Below are positions 25,947 through 33,157 of a stretch of 50,743 nt of DNA, in pieces (position 1 is the stretch's first letter; the number at the start of each line of letters is the position of its first letter). Made by a program: the position numbers and the translations under genes. Source of the DNA: an uncultured Lachnospiraceae bacterium (GTDB taxonomy: Bacteria; Bacillota; Clostridia; Lachnospirales; Lachnospiraceae); NCBI GenBank assembly GCA_910586755.1, contig CAJUJM010000090.1, positions 1 through 50,743 of the forward strand. Reading direction: 5' to 3'. The notes under the pieces are model-generated. The model was not told the DNA's origin. It did not search any database and worked only from the letters and a program-made list of their open reading frames with translations.

Positions 25947-26732
25947 TTAATCCGAATAAATCCATTTATCGGAATCCCGATTGATGATCCTTTCGATAAT
26001 GGCTGCATTGCTTTTTAAGTTTTCTTTTATTCTCTCTTTTTCCCTCCTGCTATCTATCATAATTGGAAAGGCAACACTAACCGCGGCAATTGTCTTGCCT
26101 TTCATTTTAATAGGACACGCAATACACTGAATATAAGGCGAGGATTCTTCCTTCTCATAGCTAAACCCAGTCTCCCGAATCTCTTCCAGCTGTTTTTCCA
26201 AAATGTCAAAATCCGTAATGGTATTTTCTGTAATCTTCTCCAGTCCTTTTGGGTACATCGCCTTGATCTCATCCATGCTTTTCTCTGCAATCAAAGCTTT
26301 TCCCAGGCCTGTACAATAAGCCGGCAGCCGATAGCCTGGAACTGCCGTCACCTGAAGATTAACCGGCGCCGTCTTTTTTATCAAATAAAAAACTTCATTG
26401 TCTGAAAGCACACCCAAAAAGCTGGTTGCCTGTACTTCCATGGAAAGCTGCTTCATCACCTCGTCAATCCGGTTTAAAATATTAGAGTCATCCACATAAC
26501 ACCGCCCCAGAGAAAACAAAGATTCTCCAATATAATATTTCTGGTTCTTTTTATTTAAATAGAGAAACCTTCTGCTGCACAATGTGGAAAGAAGCGGCGA
26601 CAAACTTCCTTTCGGGATTCCAAGTCTCTTTGATATATCAGAAAACGACAGGCCATCTTTGCTGTTCTGTGCAATGATTTCAAATACATCTAAAATTCGA
26701 TTTGTTGTTCTGTGATTATTTCCTTCATTCAT
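25947..26732 (-). CDS. IclR family transcriptional regulator
   Basis: A 261-residue regulator: N-terminal winged helix (residues 8-70, SFSDISKRLGIPKGSLSPLL) and C-terminal IclR effector domain (about 85-255, with GYRLPAYCTGLGKALIAE and YIQCIACPIKMKGKTIAAVSV). It is the promoter-proximal gene of the catabolic operon and almost certainly controls it, responding to a keto sugar acid or related metabolite as in other IclR proteins of sugar-acid operons. Confidence 0.92.
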   Translation of the reverse strand: MNEGNNHRTTNRILDVFEIIAQNSKDGLSFSDISKRLGIPKGSLSPLLSTLCSRRFLYLNKKNQKYYIGESLFSLGRCYVDDSNILNRIDEVMKQLSMEVQATSFLGVLSDNEVFYLIKKTAPVNLQVTAVPGYRLPAYCTGLGKALIAEKSMDEIKAMYPKGLEKITENTITDFDILEKQLEEIRETGFSYEKEESSPYIQCIACPIKMKGKTIAAVSVAFPIMIDSRREKERIKENLKSNAAIIERIINRDSDKWIYSD

Positions 26733-26761
26733 AGCTTATTTTCCTCTATCCTTCGCATTTT

Positions 26762-26824
26762 GTTCGTATATAAGAACTCATTTCTATTTAAGAACATTAT
26801 ACCATTTTATACAGTCAATTTCAA
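26762..26824 (-). promoter_or_regulatory. Promoter and operator of the IclR/sugar-acid operon
   Basis: TTGAAA (26819-26824), 17-bp spacer and TATAAT (26796-26801) on the minus strand form a near-consensus promoter. Just downstream is an imperfect palindrome gttcgtatataagaac (26762-26777), and a related half site taagaac at 26789-26795. These are candidate IclR binding sites. The rest of the 210-base gap 26733-26942 shows no other feature. Confidence 0.65.
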
Positions 26825-26942
26825 TTCTCACATTAACCGAAATACCGTTTGTCAATTTATGCATAATAATGATTTTTTGTTCGGTTTTTCAAACTCTTCT
26901 CCAAAATCTCCCATTTTTTTTAAAAATTCTGTTCATTGATCT

Positions 26943-27360
26943 TTACTGGGCCGCTTTTATTCTGGATGGCCGCTGCTTCATTTCCTGCTCCGACAAAGGT
27001 GTAAACTCAATGCCGTCAATACAGTTCTCGTACAAAAACTGTTTAATCTCTGTCATGTCATTGGATTCATAAAATCGGATCAACAGTCCTGTAAAGGCTG
27101 GCTGCAATTCAATGGGAACTGAAATAATCCCGCATCCGTTTGAAATCATCACATGATTGCCTGCCAGCATGGATGTCCTCTTGTTGCCGTCCAGAAACAT
27201 CTGTTTCCGCACAAGGTAGAGCATCATGGTCAGCGCCCGGTCTGTCGGGTTCTCTATCTGTCGGGTTCTCTATCTGTCCGATCTCCGCCATTTCCTCTCT
27301 CCATGGAGGAGAGGGCGGGCTGTCCGTTTTCCAGATGTAACGGTATACCAGAACAGCAGT
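26943..27360 (-). pseudogene. Fic family protein, frameshifted and missing its 5' end
   Basis: The minus strand reads TAVLVYRYIWKTDSPP, then EEMAEIGQIENPTDR, then (other frame) ALTMMLYLVRKQMFLDGNKR, SMLAGNHVMISNGCGIISVP and a helical C-terminus to KAAQ. FLDGNKRT is the Fic/Doc active-site loop, here with Gln in place of the usual His before Phe. A 16-bp tandem duplication at 27241-27272 shifts the frame; removing one copy gives NPTDRALTMMLYLV in one frame. Upstream the frame ends at the stop shared with the collagen half, so the N-terminal region is absent. AMPylation activity is unlikely in this form. Confidence 0.75.
27241..27278. repeat. 16-bp tandem duplication inside the Fic gene
   Basis: Two exact copies of tctgtcgggttctcta (27241-27256 and 27257-27272) plus six bases of a third. 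Because 16 is not a multiple of three, the duplication puts the Fic gene out of frame. Confidence 0.95.
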
Positions 27361-28047
27361 CTATGGCGCTTTTGCATAAATGTCTGCCTCAGTTGCCCCG
27401 GTAGCTCCTGTCGCCCCGGTCGGGCCAGTTGGACCCATCGGACCTTCATCTCCCGGACAGCCTTTTGGTCCTTGGGGACCTATGGGGCCAGTCACACCTT
27501 GAATCCCCTGCGGTCCAGTTACTCCTTGCGGCCCCATAGCTCCGGTTGGACCAGTCGGACCAGTCGGGCCGGGAATTCCTCTGGGGCCCTGAGGACCTAT
27601 ATCTCCCTGGGGACCCACCGGGCCGGCCGGGCCTATGGGACCTGCCGGGCCCTGAGGACCCACGTCTCCCTTTGGGCCTTCACAGCCCGGATCCCCTTTG
27701 GGACCGATATCACCGCGGACTCCCTGGATACCCTGAATGCCCTGGGGGCCTGCGTAACCTCTCGGGCCTGCACAGCCTCTCGGGCCAGTGTTTCCGGTAG
27801 GTCCTACCGGACCAGTATTTCCTCTGGGGCCTCTGGCGCCAGGAGCGCCGGGAATACCCTGGGGGCCTATGGGGCCGGGATCTCCTTTATCCCCTTTGGG
27901 ACCGGGGCAACCGGTATCCCCCTGGATCCCTTGTGGGCCCATAGGCCCCTGCTCTCCCCTGGCTCCCGCAGGGCCGCGCTCACAGCAGTAATGACAGCAT
28001 TGATTCTGATAGCAGTTATATAAATTGTTTTGATTCATTTCCAACAT
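27361..28047 (-). CDS. N-terminal half of a split collagen-like spore-surface protein
   Basis: A 228-residue frame. Residues 1-25 are a Cys-rich leader (YNCYQNQCCHYCCERG), then about 190 residues of strict Gly-X-Y collagen repeats (GPRGYAGPQGIQG type), changing to GPTGATGATGATEA just before the junction. The last seven residues, DIYAKAP, come from the inserted element. A GGGAGGAT site is 2 bases before ATG 28047 and 11 before the ATG at 28038, so either start is possible. There is no C-terminal exosporium domain; that is found at 9756-10769. A sigma-E/K-like promoter box precedes it, and a glycosyltransferase gene lies just upstream. Confidence 0.82.
   Translation of the reverse strand: MLEMNQNNLYNCYQNQCCHYCCERGPAGARGEQGPMGPQGIQGDTGCPGPKGDKGDPGPIGPQGIPGAPGARGPRGNTGPVGPTGNTGPRGCAGPRGYAGPQGIQGIQGVRGDIGPKGDPGCEGPKGDVGPQGPAGPIGPAGPVGPQGDIGPQGPRGIPGPTGPTGPTGAMGPQGVTGPQGIQGVTGPIGPQGPKGCPGDEGPMGPTGPTGATGATGATEADIYAKAP
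27365..27399. other. Right junction (attR-like) of the 16.6-kb insert
   Basis: ttttgcataaatg (27370-27382) is the exact inverse of the arm at the left junction; three bases later GCC (27386-27388) begins collagen-coding DNA. In the circular form the two arms would face each other around a 5-base centre, giving a 31-bp palindromic attP-like site. Confidence 0.65.
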
Positions 28048-28093
28048 ATCCTCCCTGATTTTTTATAAAAGGAACTAAAAAGTATCCTTTTCT

Positions 28094-28125
28094 ACAAATA
28101 TTTTATGCTGCTTTAAAATATTTGT
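28094..28125 (-). promoter_or_regulatory. Sigma-E/K-like promoter box within an AT-rich inverted repeat
   Basis: CATAAAATA on the minus strand (28099-28107) fits the mother-cell -10 pattern CATAnnnTA, with AC 16 bases upstream (28124-28125), about 50 bases before the collagen start. The same DNA forms a perfect 12-bp inverted repeat acaaatatttta/taaaatatttgt with an 8-base loop, so it may also be a weak transcription stop after the glycosyltransferase gene. Both readings are tentative. Confidence 0.4.
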
Positions 28126-28167
28126 TCCTTTTTATCAAAAGCAGCATGGAAACAGGCCCGGAGCCAA

Positions 28168-29235
28168 TTACAGGCTGTCAAAATACCGTTTGTTATAGAG
28201 ATATGCCTGAGAATAAGGCTTACAGGCCCCGGCCTTTTCGTTGTATTCTTTTGCCTTTTTCTGGTCTCCCAGTTTGTCATAGCATACGCACAATTGCAAA
28301 AAAGGAACATAATCATAGCAGTCCGGCAGCATAAATCCCCCGGAATATTCATTTTTAGGCGTATTCAATGCAGTTTCGTACCAATAAATGGCATTATGGA
28401 AGTTTCCATGTTCCAGAAAATATTTTCCAATTTCACAACACAATTCAGCTCTTGGCAAATCAAAGCTCATGCTCCGTAGAAGTGCTGCCAGGGCCGATTG
28501 TTCCTGCCCCAGCTGATGATAACACCTGGCGCAAATAGAACATGCCTCTATTTTGTTTTCGACCCATCCCTCTTTTGATTGCAGAAATTCTTCCAGTACA
28601 GAAACCGCCTTTTCATACTGTTTATGGTAATATAACTCCCGTCCAAAATAGTATTGCTGTCTCGGTTCTAAGGATTTACCCTCTGCTTCCATTTTCTGGT
28701 ATATTCTCAGATTCCGGTCAGGATCCCCGGCGCTTATCTTTTTGTGGCAGACAGCAATATCAGAATATATGACTTTGCCCTTCGGCGGAATCACTTCATG
28801 TACTGCGCCAATCCACTGATAGCCGGCGCAGTTTCTGATCCATCTTTCCCTGAAATAGGAAAAAGAAGGTTTACCCGCTTCATCAAAAGACGTATTATAT
28901 TTCATCATTACAATATCTGTATCCGGTGACAGAGACTGCTTTAACTGAAGAAATTTGTCTTTTTGCCCTTCCTCCAGAATATCGTCGGCATCCATCCACA
29001 TACAGTAGTCCATAGATGCTTTGGAAAAAGAATAGTTTCTGGCATCTGAAAAGTCATCCTTCCATGGGTACGAGTAGACTTTTGACGTATAACTGGATAC
29101 GATTTCCACCGTCCGATCCGTTGATCCGGTGTCTACGATTATAATTTCCTCTACAAGCTCTGCCACACTGTCAAGGCAGCGTGCAATATGCATCTCCTCA
29201 TTTTTCACGATCATGCAAAGGCTTATTGTCGCCAT
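28168..29235 (-). CDS. Family 2 glycosyltransferase with TPR repeats
   Basis: About 355 residues starting MATISLCMIVKNEEMHIARC at ATG 29235 (AGGGGAGA site; the longer start at 29259 is less likely). Residues 1-100 are a GT-A fold with IIIVDTGSTDRTVEI and the nucleotide-sugar metal site MWMDADD. Residues 190-350 are helical TPR-like repeats (YYFGRELYYHKQYEKAVSVL, YFLEHGNFHNAIYWYETAL). Similar enzymes lie next to exosporium collagen genes, for example SgtA beside bclA3 in C. difficile. Here it directly precedes the collagen N-terminal half, so it probably O-glycosylates the Thr-rich repeats; this is contextual inference. Confidence 0.85.
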   Translation of the reverse strand: MATISLCMIVKNEEMHIARCLDSVAELVEEIIIVDTGSTDRTVEIVSSYTSKVYSYPWKDDFSDARNYSFSKASMDYCMWMDADDILEEGQKDKFLQLKQSLSPDTDIVMMKYNTSFDEAGKPSFSYFRERWIRNCAGYQWIGAVHEVIPPKGKVIYSDIAVCHKKISAGDPDRNLRIYQKMEAEGKSLEPRQQYYFGRELYYHKQYEKAVSVLEEFLQSKEGWVENKIEACSICARCYHQLGQEQSALAALLRSMSFDLPRAELCCEIGKYFLEHGNFHNAIYWYETALNTPKNEYSGGFMLPDCYDYVPFLQLCVCYDKLGDQKKAKEYNEKAGACKPYSQAYLYNKRYFDSL

Positions 29236-29300
29236 ATCATTCTCTCCCCTTTTTACCACATGTTAGAAATTGTCCGTTAGGTGGACATCTCTCACACTAA

Positions 29301-29327
29301 ATTATATGCATGAAAAATACCCTCAGT
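29301..29327 (-). promoter_or_regulatory. Possible mother-cell-type promoter of the glycosyltransferase
   Basis: CATATAAT (29301-29308, minus) with AC 17 bases upstream (29326-29327) resembles the box before the collagen half. It also contains TATAAT, so ordinary sigma-A use is equally possible. It overlaps the arm of the terminator at 29313-29367. Confidence 0.3.
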
Positions 29328-29367
29328 GAACAAGTTCTCACACGCCTTGTTCACTGAGGGTATTTTT
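29313..29367 (-). terminator. Terminator of the riboflavin operon
   Basis: A perfect 22-bp stem (29313-29334 with 29346-29367) beginning aaaaataccctcag, with an 11-base loop, lies 17 bases after the ribH stop. T-runs on both strands make it a strong bidirectional terminator. Confidence 0.9.
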
Positions 29368-29383
29368 GTTTATTTCTTCTGCC

Positions 29384-29851
29384 CTACTGTTCCATTTCCC
29401 GAATTAAATTGACCATTTCAATTGCGCTCATTGCACAATCGTAGCCCTTATTTCCTGCCTTAGTTCCTGCACGCTCAATAGCCTGCTCAATATTTTCCGT
29501 GGTAAGTACGCCGAATAAGACTGGAATGCCGCTTTCCAGGGATACGGCTGCAATTCCTTTTGAAACTTCATTGCACACATAATCATAGTGGCTGGTTGAA
29601 CCGCGAATAACCGCCCCAAGGCAGATAACCGCGTCGTATCTTCCGCTTTTGGCCATTTTCGATGCAATAAGAGGTATTTCAAAAGCGCCTGGCACCCATG
29701 CTACATGAATATCATCCTCTTTCACATCATGCCGGAGCAGACCGTCTATTGCCCCGCTTAACAGCTTTGAGGTAATAAATTCATTAAACCTTGCTGCAAC
29801 AATTCCGATTTTAATTTCTTTTGAGACCAGTTTTCCTTCAAATGTTTTCAT
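29384..29851 (-). CDS. ribH: 6,7-dimethyl-8-ribityllumazine synthase
   Basis: A 155-residue lumazine synthase that condenses 5-amino-6-ribitylaminouracil with dihydroxybutanone phosphate; it normally assembles as a capsid-like oligomer. Family motifs are visible: GIVAARFNEFITSKLL at the start, VAWVPGAFEIPL, CLGAVIRGSTSHYDYVCNEV (active-site His in the DYV/H region) and VLTTENIEQAIERAG. It is the last gene of the rib operon, 68 bases after ribBA and just before a strong terminator. Confidence 0.96.
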   Translation of the reverse strand: MKTFEGKLVSKEIKIGIVAARFNEFITSKLLSGAIDGLLRHDVKEDDIHVAWVPGAFEIPLIASKMAKSGRYDAVICLGAVIRGSTSHYDYVCNEVSKGIAAVSLESGIPVLFGVLTTENIEQAIERAGTKAGNKGYDCAMSAIEMVNLIREMEQ

Positions 29852-29919
29852 GTTGATTTCCCTCTTTCTTTTATATAAAAATGTTGGTGTGATAACCTTT
29901 TAACTCTGGTATCATCATA

Positions 29920-31119
29920 TTAATAGTTTAAGATATGTCCCATGCGTTTCTGCTTTGTCTTTAGGTAAAACAAATCATATGCGGTAGCATTCATCTGAAG
30001 AGGTACGCGCTCCGTTATCTCCAAACCAAATTCTTCAAGCTGGTAAACTTTGTCCGGATTATTTGTCAAAAGCCGCATACTCGTAACGCCTAACTCCCGC
30101 AAAATCTGTGCGCCGATATAATACTCTCGTTCATCACCGGAAAATCCCAGGGCAAGATTGGCCTCCAGCGTGTCCATACCTTGTTCCTGCAATTCATATG
30201 CCCGCAATTTATTGATGAGCCCGATCCCGCGCCCTTCCTGCCGCATATAAAGTAAGATTCCCCGTCCCTCTTTTTCAATCTGTGTAAGGGCGGAAGCAAG
30301 CTGCTGTCCGCAGTCACAGCGCAGAGAACCGAAGGTATCTCCAGTCAAACATTCGGAATGGACGCGGCAGAGAACATTTTTCCCATCTCCAATATCGCCT
30401 TTTATCAGCGCAACGTGATGCTCTCCATTTAACCGGTTTACAAAACCGCAGGCAATAAATTCCCCGTATTTTGTGGGCATTTTAACTGTGGTTACCCGGT
30501 CAACTAACTTGTCGCGGCACTTTCGGTAGTTCTGTAAATCCTGAATCGTAATAAACTTTATTCCAAATTCTTTTGCCAGGTTTGAAAGCTCCGGCGTACG
30601 CATCATCGTTCCGTCTTCCCGCATAATTTCACAACACAGGCCGCACGCTTTCAGTCCGGCCAGACGGCATAAGTCTACGGTGGCTTCTGTGTGTCCGTTT
30701 CGTTCCAGCACTCCGTTTTTCTTTGCAAGCAGCGGAAACATGTGCCCGGGCCTGCGGAAATCTTCTGGCTTTGCATCTTCCTCAACGCAGGCAAGGGCAG
30801 TTATCGAGCGTTCTGCTGCGGAAATACCGGTAGAGGTTGACACATGATCTATGGATACAGTAAAAGCGGTTTCATGGTTATCCGTATTTTTTTCCACCAT
30901 TTGCGAAATTTTTAACTTCTTTACATATTCCTCCGACATGGGCATACAGATTAATCCTTTTCCGTAGGTCGCCATAAAATTGATGTTTTCTGTTGTGGCA
31001 AATTCTGCTGCACAAATCAAATCTCCTTCATTTTCTCGTTCCGGATCGTCTGTTACCAAGATTATTTTGCCATTTTTTAAATCCTCAAGGGCTTCCTCAA
31101 TTGTATTAAATGTTTCCAT
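29920..31119 (-). CDS. ribBA: Bifunctional DHBP synthase / GTP cyclohydrolase II
   Basis: A 399-residue fusion. Residues 1-200: 3,4-dihydroxy-2-butanone-4-phosphate synthase with VTDDPERENEGDLICAAEFA (acidic metal loop) and RRPGHMFPLLAKKNGVLERNGHTEA split across the active site. Residues 205-399: GTP cyclohydrolase II with the zinc cysteines in CLTGDTFGSLRCDCGQQL and the GRGILLYMRQEGRGIGL loop. It supplies both precursors of the riboflavin pathway. It lies between ribE and ribH in the usual Firmicute order. Confidence 0.96.
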   Translation of the reverse strand: METFNTIEEALEDLKNGKIILVTDDPERENEGDLICAAEFATTENINFMATYGKGLICMPMSEEYVKKLKISQMVEKNTDNHETAFTVSIDHVSTSTGISAAERSITALACVEEDAKPEDFRRPGHMFPLLAKKNGVLERNGHTEATVDLCRLAGLKACGLCCEIMREDGTMMRTPELSNLAKEFGIKFITIQDLQNYRKCRDKLVDRVTTVKMPTKYGEFIACGFVNRLNGEHHVALIKGDIGDGKNVLCRVHSECLTGDTFGSLRCDCGQQLASALTQIEKEGRGILLYMRQEGRGIGLINKLRAYELQEQGMDTLEANLALGFSGDEREYYIGAQILRELGVTSMRLLTNNPDKVYQLEEFGLEITERVPLQMNATAYDLFYLKTKQKRMGHILNY

Positions 31120-31130
31120 TTCCCGTCCTC

Positions 31131-31778
31131 CTAAAATCCATAGTCTGTCAAAAATTCCTTTGTGATTTTACTTTCCCTTTGCTGTTTTGGAGCAGGGGAT
31201 AGCAGTTTCTCTACATACTTTCCAATGATATCTGCTTCCAGATTGACCAAATCCCCTTCCTTCTTTTCCTGTAAAACAGTCTGTTTTATTGTATGGGGAA
31301 TGGCGGAAACAGAAAACGCTGTCTCCGTTATTTTGGCTACCGTCAAGCTAATTCCGTCCACTGCAACAGAGCCTTTTTCTACAATGTAACGCATAAGTTC
31401 CGGCTTGGCCTGTATCGTAAACCATACCGCTGTATCGTCTTTTTCTACCTTTACAATTTTTCCTATATCATCCACATGCCCCGCTACAATATGCCCGCCA
31501 AACCTTCCGTTTGCCTGCATAGCCCTCTCTAAATTCACAGGATTTCCAACGGAAAGCCCTGTAAGCGTAGAACGGTTTAAGGTTTCGTGCATAACATCTG
31601 CCATAAATGCGCCGGGAAGAAGATCGGTAACTGTCAGACAAATCCCATTTACCGCAATACTGTCACCTATCTTTGTACCATTCAGCACATCCCTGGCGCT
31701 GATTGTGAGAATGGCAGAATGTTTCCCCTGTTTTATTTGCTTGATTATTCCGATTTCTTCCACAATGCCGGTAAACAT
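31131..31778 (-). CDS. ribE: Riboflavin synthase alpha chain
   Basis: A 215-residue protein with two lumazine-binding repeats (MFTGIVEEIGIIKQIKQG start; NGICLTVTDL in the first repeat, DGISLTVAKI in the second), each carrying a VNLE segment that binds the lumazine. It dismutates two dimethyl-ribityllumazine molecules to riboflavin. It begins 1 base after the ribD stop and 11 bases before ribBA, so it is within a tight operon. Confidence 0.96.
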   Translation of the reverse strand: MFTGIVEEIGIIKQIKQGKHSAILTISARDVLNGTKIGDSIAVNGICLTVTDLLPGAFMADVMHETLNRSTLTGLSVGNPVNLERAMQANGRFGGHIVAGHVDDIGKIVKVEKDDTAVWFTIQAKPELMRYIVEKGSVAVDGISLTVAKITETAFSVSAIPHTIKQTVLQEKKEGDLVNLEADIIGKYVEKLLSPAPKQQRESKITKEFLTDYGF

Positions 31779-31779
31779 T

Positions 31780-32865
31780 TCATTCCACCTCGCTCTCTAT
31801 CAAAAAGTCTTCCCCCAGCCGTATCACTGTGCTGTTTTTTAGATGAAACGCAGCAGCAGGAGATATAACTCCCTGGCCTTCTATGGGTGTTTTCGCAGTT
31901 TCTCCGCCAAACAGTTTAGGGGCAATATAAGCCTGTACTTTCTGAACAATACCGCTTTGAAGGGCCGCCCAGTTCAGCGTGCCGCCTCCTTCTAACAAAA
32001 TGCTGTCAATCCCTTCCTGTCCCAGCTTTTCCATAAGCTGGTTTAAATCCACATGGCCGTTTTGTTCATCCAAAACCAAAATGCAGCATCCTTTTTCCTC
32101 GTAAAGCAGCTGTCTCTCTCTGTCCCTGCAGCAGGTTGCAAAAATGGAAGGGATCTGTTTTGCTGTGGAAACTACCTGTGCATGAAGGGGTGTGCGTAAA
32201 TGAGTATCACAGATAATGCGGACCGGATTTTTCGTATTTTCAATCCGGCAATTCAGCATTGGATCATCTGCTAACACCGTTCCCACCCCGACCATAATAC
32301 CAGTGTAGCGGTAGCGTTGTTTTCCTACATGATTCCTTGCAGGTTCCCCTGTAATCCATTTTGACAAGCCGGTGTAGGCTGCAATTTTCCCATCCATGGT
32401 CATAGCATATTTCATTACAACAAAGGGGCGTTTCGTCAAAATGTAATGAAAAAACACTTCATTTAGCCGGTCGCAATCTTCTTGCAAAACGTGCTCCGTC
32501 ACCGCTATTCCATGTTCCCGCAGCATCTGAATACCTCTGCCGCTTACAAGCGGATTGGGATCGCCGGAGCCTGTCACCACACGCTGAATCCCTGCATCTA
32601 TGATGGCATTGACACAGGGCGGCTGCTTCCCATAATGGCAGCACGGTTCTAATGTCACATATATTGTCCCACCCTCCGGACTCTCTGTACAGGCAGCCAA
32701 AGCATTCCGTTCTGCATGGAGCTGACCGTATTTTTCATGCCATCCCTGCCCGATAATTTTTCCGTTTTTTACAATGACAGCACCCACCATAGGGTTGGGT
32801 GAAGTCCAGCCCCAGCCTTTCTCTGCAAGCTGTAAAGCAATTTTCATATATGCGCTGTCATCCAT
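31780..32865 (-). CDS. ribD: Bifunctional pyrimidine deaminase / reductase
   Basis: A 361-residue enzyme. Residues 1-145 form the deaminase with the zinc site in QLHAERNALAACT (HAE) and VTLEPCCHYGKQPPCVNAI (PCxxxGKxPPC). Residues 150-361 form the NADPH-dependent reductase with VVMKYAMTMDGKIAAYTGLS and SILLEGGGTLNWAAL. First gene of the operon, with a GGAGGTG ribosome site. It is controlled by the FMN riboswitch and attenuator at 32889-33140. Confidence 0.96.
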   Translation of the reverse strand: MDDSAYMKIALQLAEKGWGWTSPNPMVGAVIVKNGKIIGQGWHEKYGQLHAERNALAACTESPEGGTIYVTLEPCCHYGKQPPCVNAIIDAGIQRVVTGSGDPNPLVSGRGIQMLREHGIAVTEHVLQEDCDRLNEVFFHYILTKRPFVVMKYAMTMDGKIAAYTGLSKWITGEPARNHVGKQRYRYTGIMVGVGTVLADDPMLNCRIENTKNPVRIICDTHLRTPLHAQVVSTAKQIPSIFATCCRDRERQLLYEEKGCCILVLDEQNGHVDLNQLMEKLGQEGIDSILLEGGGTLNWAALQSGIVQKVQAYIAPKLFGGETAKTPIEGQGVISPAAAFHLKNSTVIRLGEDFLIESEVE

Positions 32866-32888
32866 TCCATCACCTCCATTGATACAAA

Positions 32889-32918
32889 AATGCCTTGAAT
32901 AAAATCATTCAAGGCATT
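32889..32918 (-). terminator. Attenuator hairpin of the rib operon leader
   Basis: A 12-bp stem aatgccttgaat (32889-32900) / attcaaggcatt (32907-32918) followed by a T-run on the minus strand, just before the ribD ribosome site. With the FMN aptamer upstream it is the expected ligand-promoted terminator. A further 8-bp hairpin gctctgga/tccagagc (32962-32988) lies in between and may take part in the switch. Confidence 0.8.
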
Positions 32919-33030
32919 TAGTAATAGCATAAAAACATCTATGTAAAATAGACAAAATAAAGCTCTGGAATGTAAAACACTCCAGAGCAAATATGCTGCA
33001 TACGGAAAGAAAACTCCTCCATATTTTACA

Positions 33031-33140
33031 ATCTTCTCTCATCCAGACTATACTGTCGGCTTCGGAATTGCACCGAATCATGCCTTGCGGCTCGTGGGCT
33101 GTACCACCGGTAGGGAATTACACCCTGCCCTGAAGATCTT
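33031..33140 (-). ncRNA. FMN riboswitch (RFN element)
   Basis: On the minus strand the conserved RFN blocks are readable in order: atcttcagggcagggtg, ttccctaccggtggta, cagcccacgagccgc, gattcggtgcaattccgaag, ccgacagtatagtctggatg, closing with agagaagat that pairs with the first block. It senses FMN and controls the downstream ribDEBAH operon by transcription termination. Confidence 0.96.
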
Positions 33141-33157
33141 ATTCATTTTATGTAATA

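Larger units (their letters stand above)
10768..27385. mobile_element. Serine-recombinase element interrupting a collagen-like exosporium gene
   Basis: Boundaries are inferred. Both flanks are collagen-coding on the same strand: a C-terminal half at left and an N-terminal half at right. The insert carries a large serine recombinase at its left end and 13-bp inverted arms (catttatgcaaaa at 10767-10779, ttttgcataaatg at 27370-27382) as expected when an attP with inverted-repeat arms is split by integration. Joining the shared GCC (10765-10767 with 27386-27388) removes 16,621 bp and restores an open frame: 1012 + 659 = 1671 bases, 556 codons plus stop. Cargo: DUF6870-type protein, sugar-acid operon and broken Fic gene. 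The organisation recalls the skin element of sigK and SP-beta in spsM. Confidence 0.7.

Noticed and set aside
10767..27382. Invertible segment flanked by inverted 13-bp sites
   Set aside because: Inversion would join neither collagen half to the other, whereas excision restores the frame; the inverted arms are explained by attP symmetry. Inversion is not strictly excluded.
27226..28023. Long plus-strand frame over the collagen N-terminal half
   Set aside because: Antisense of Gly-X-Y repeats; no family features.
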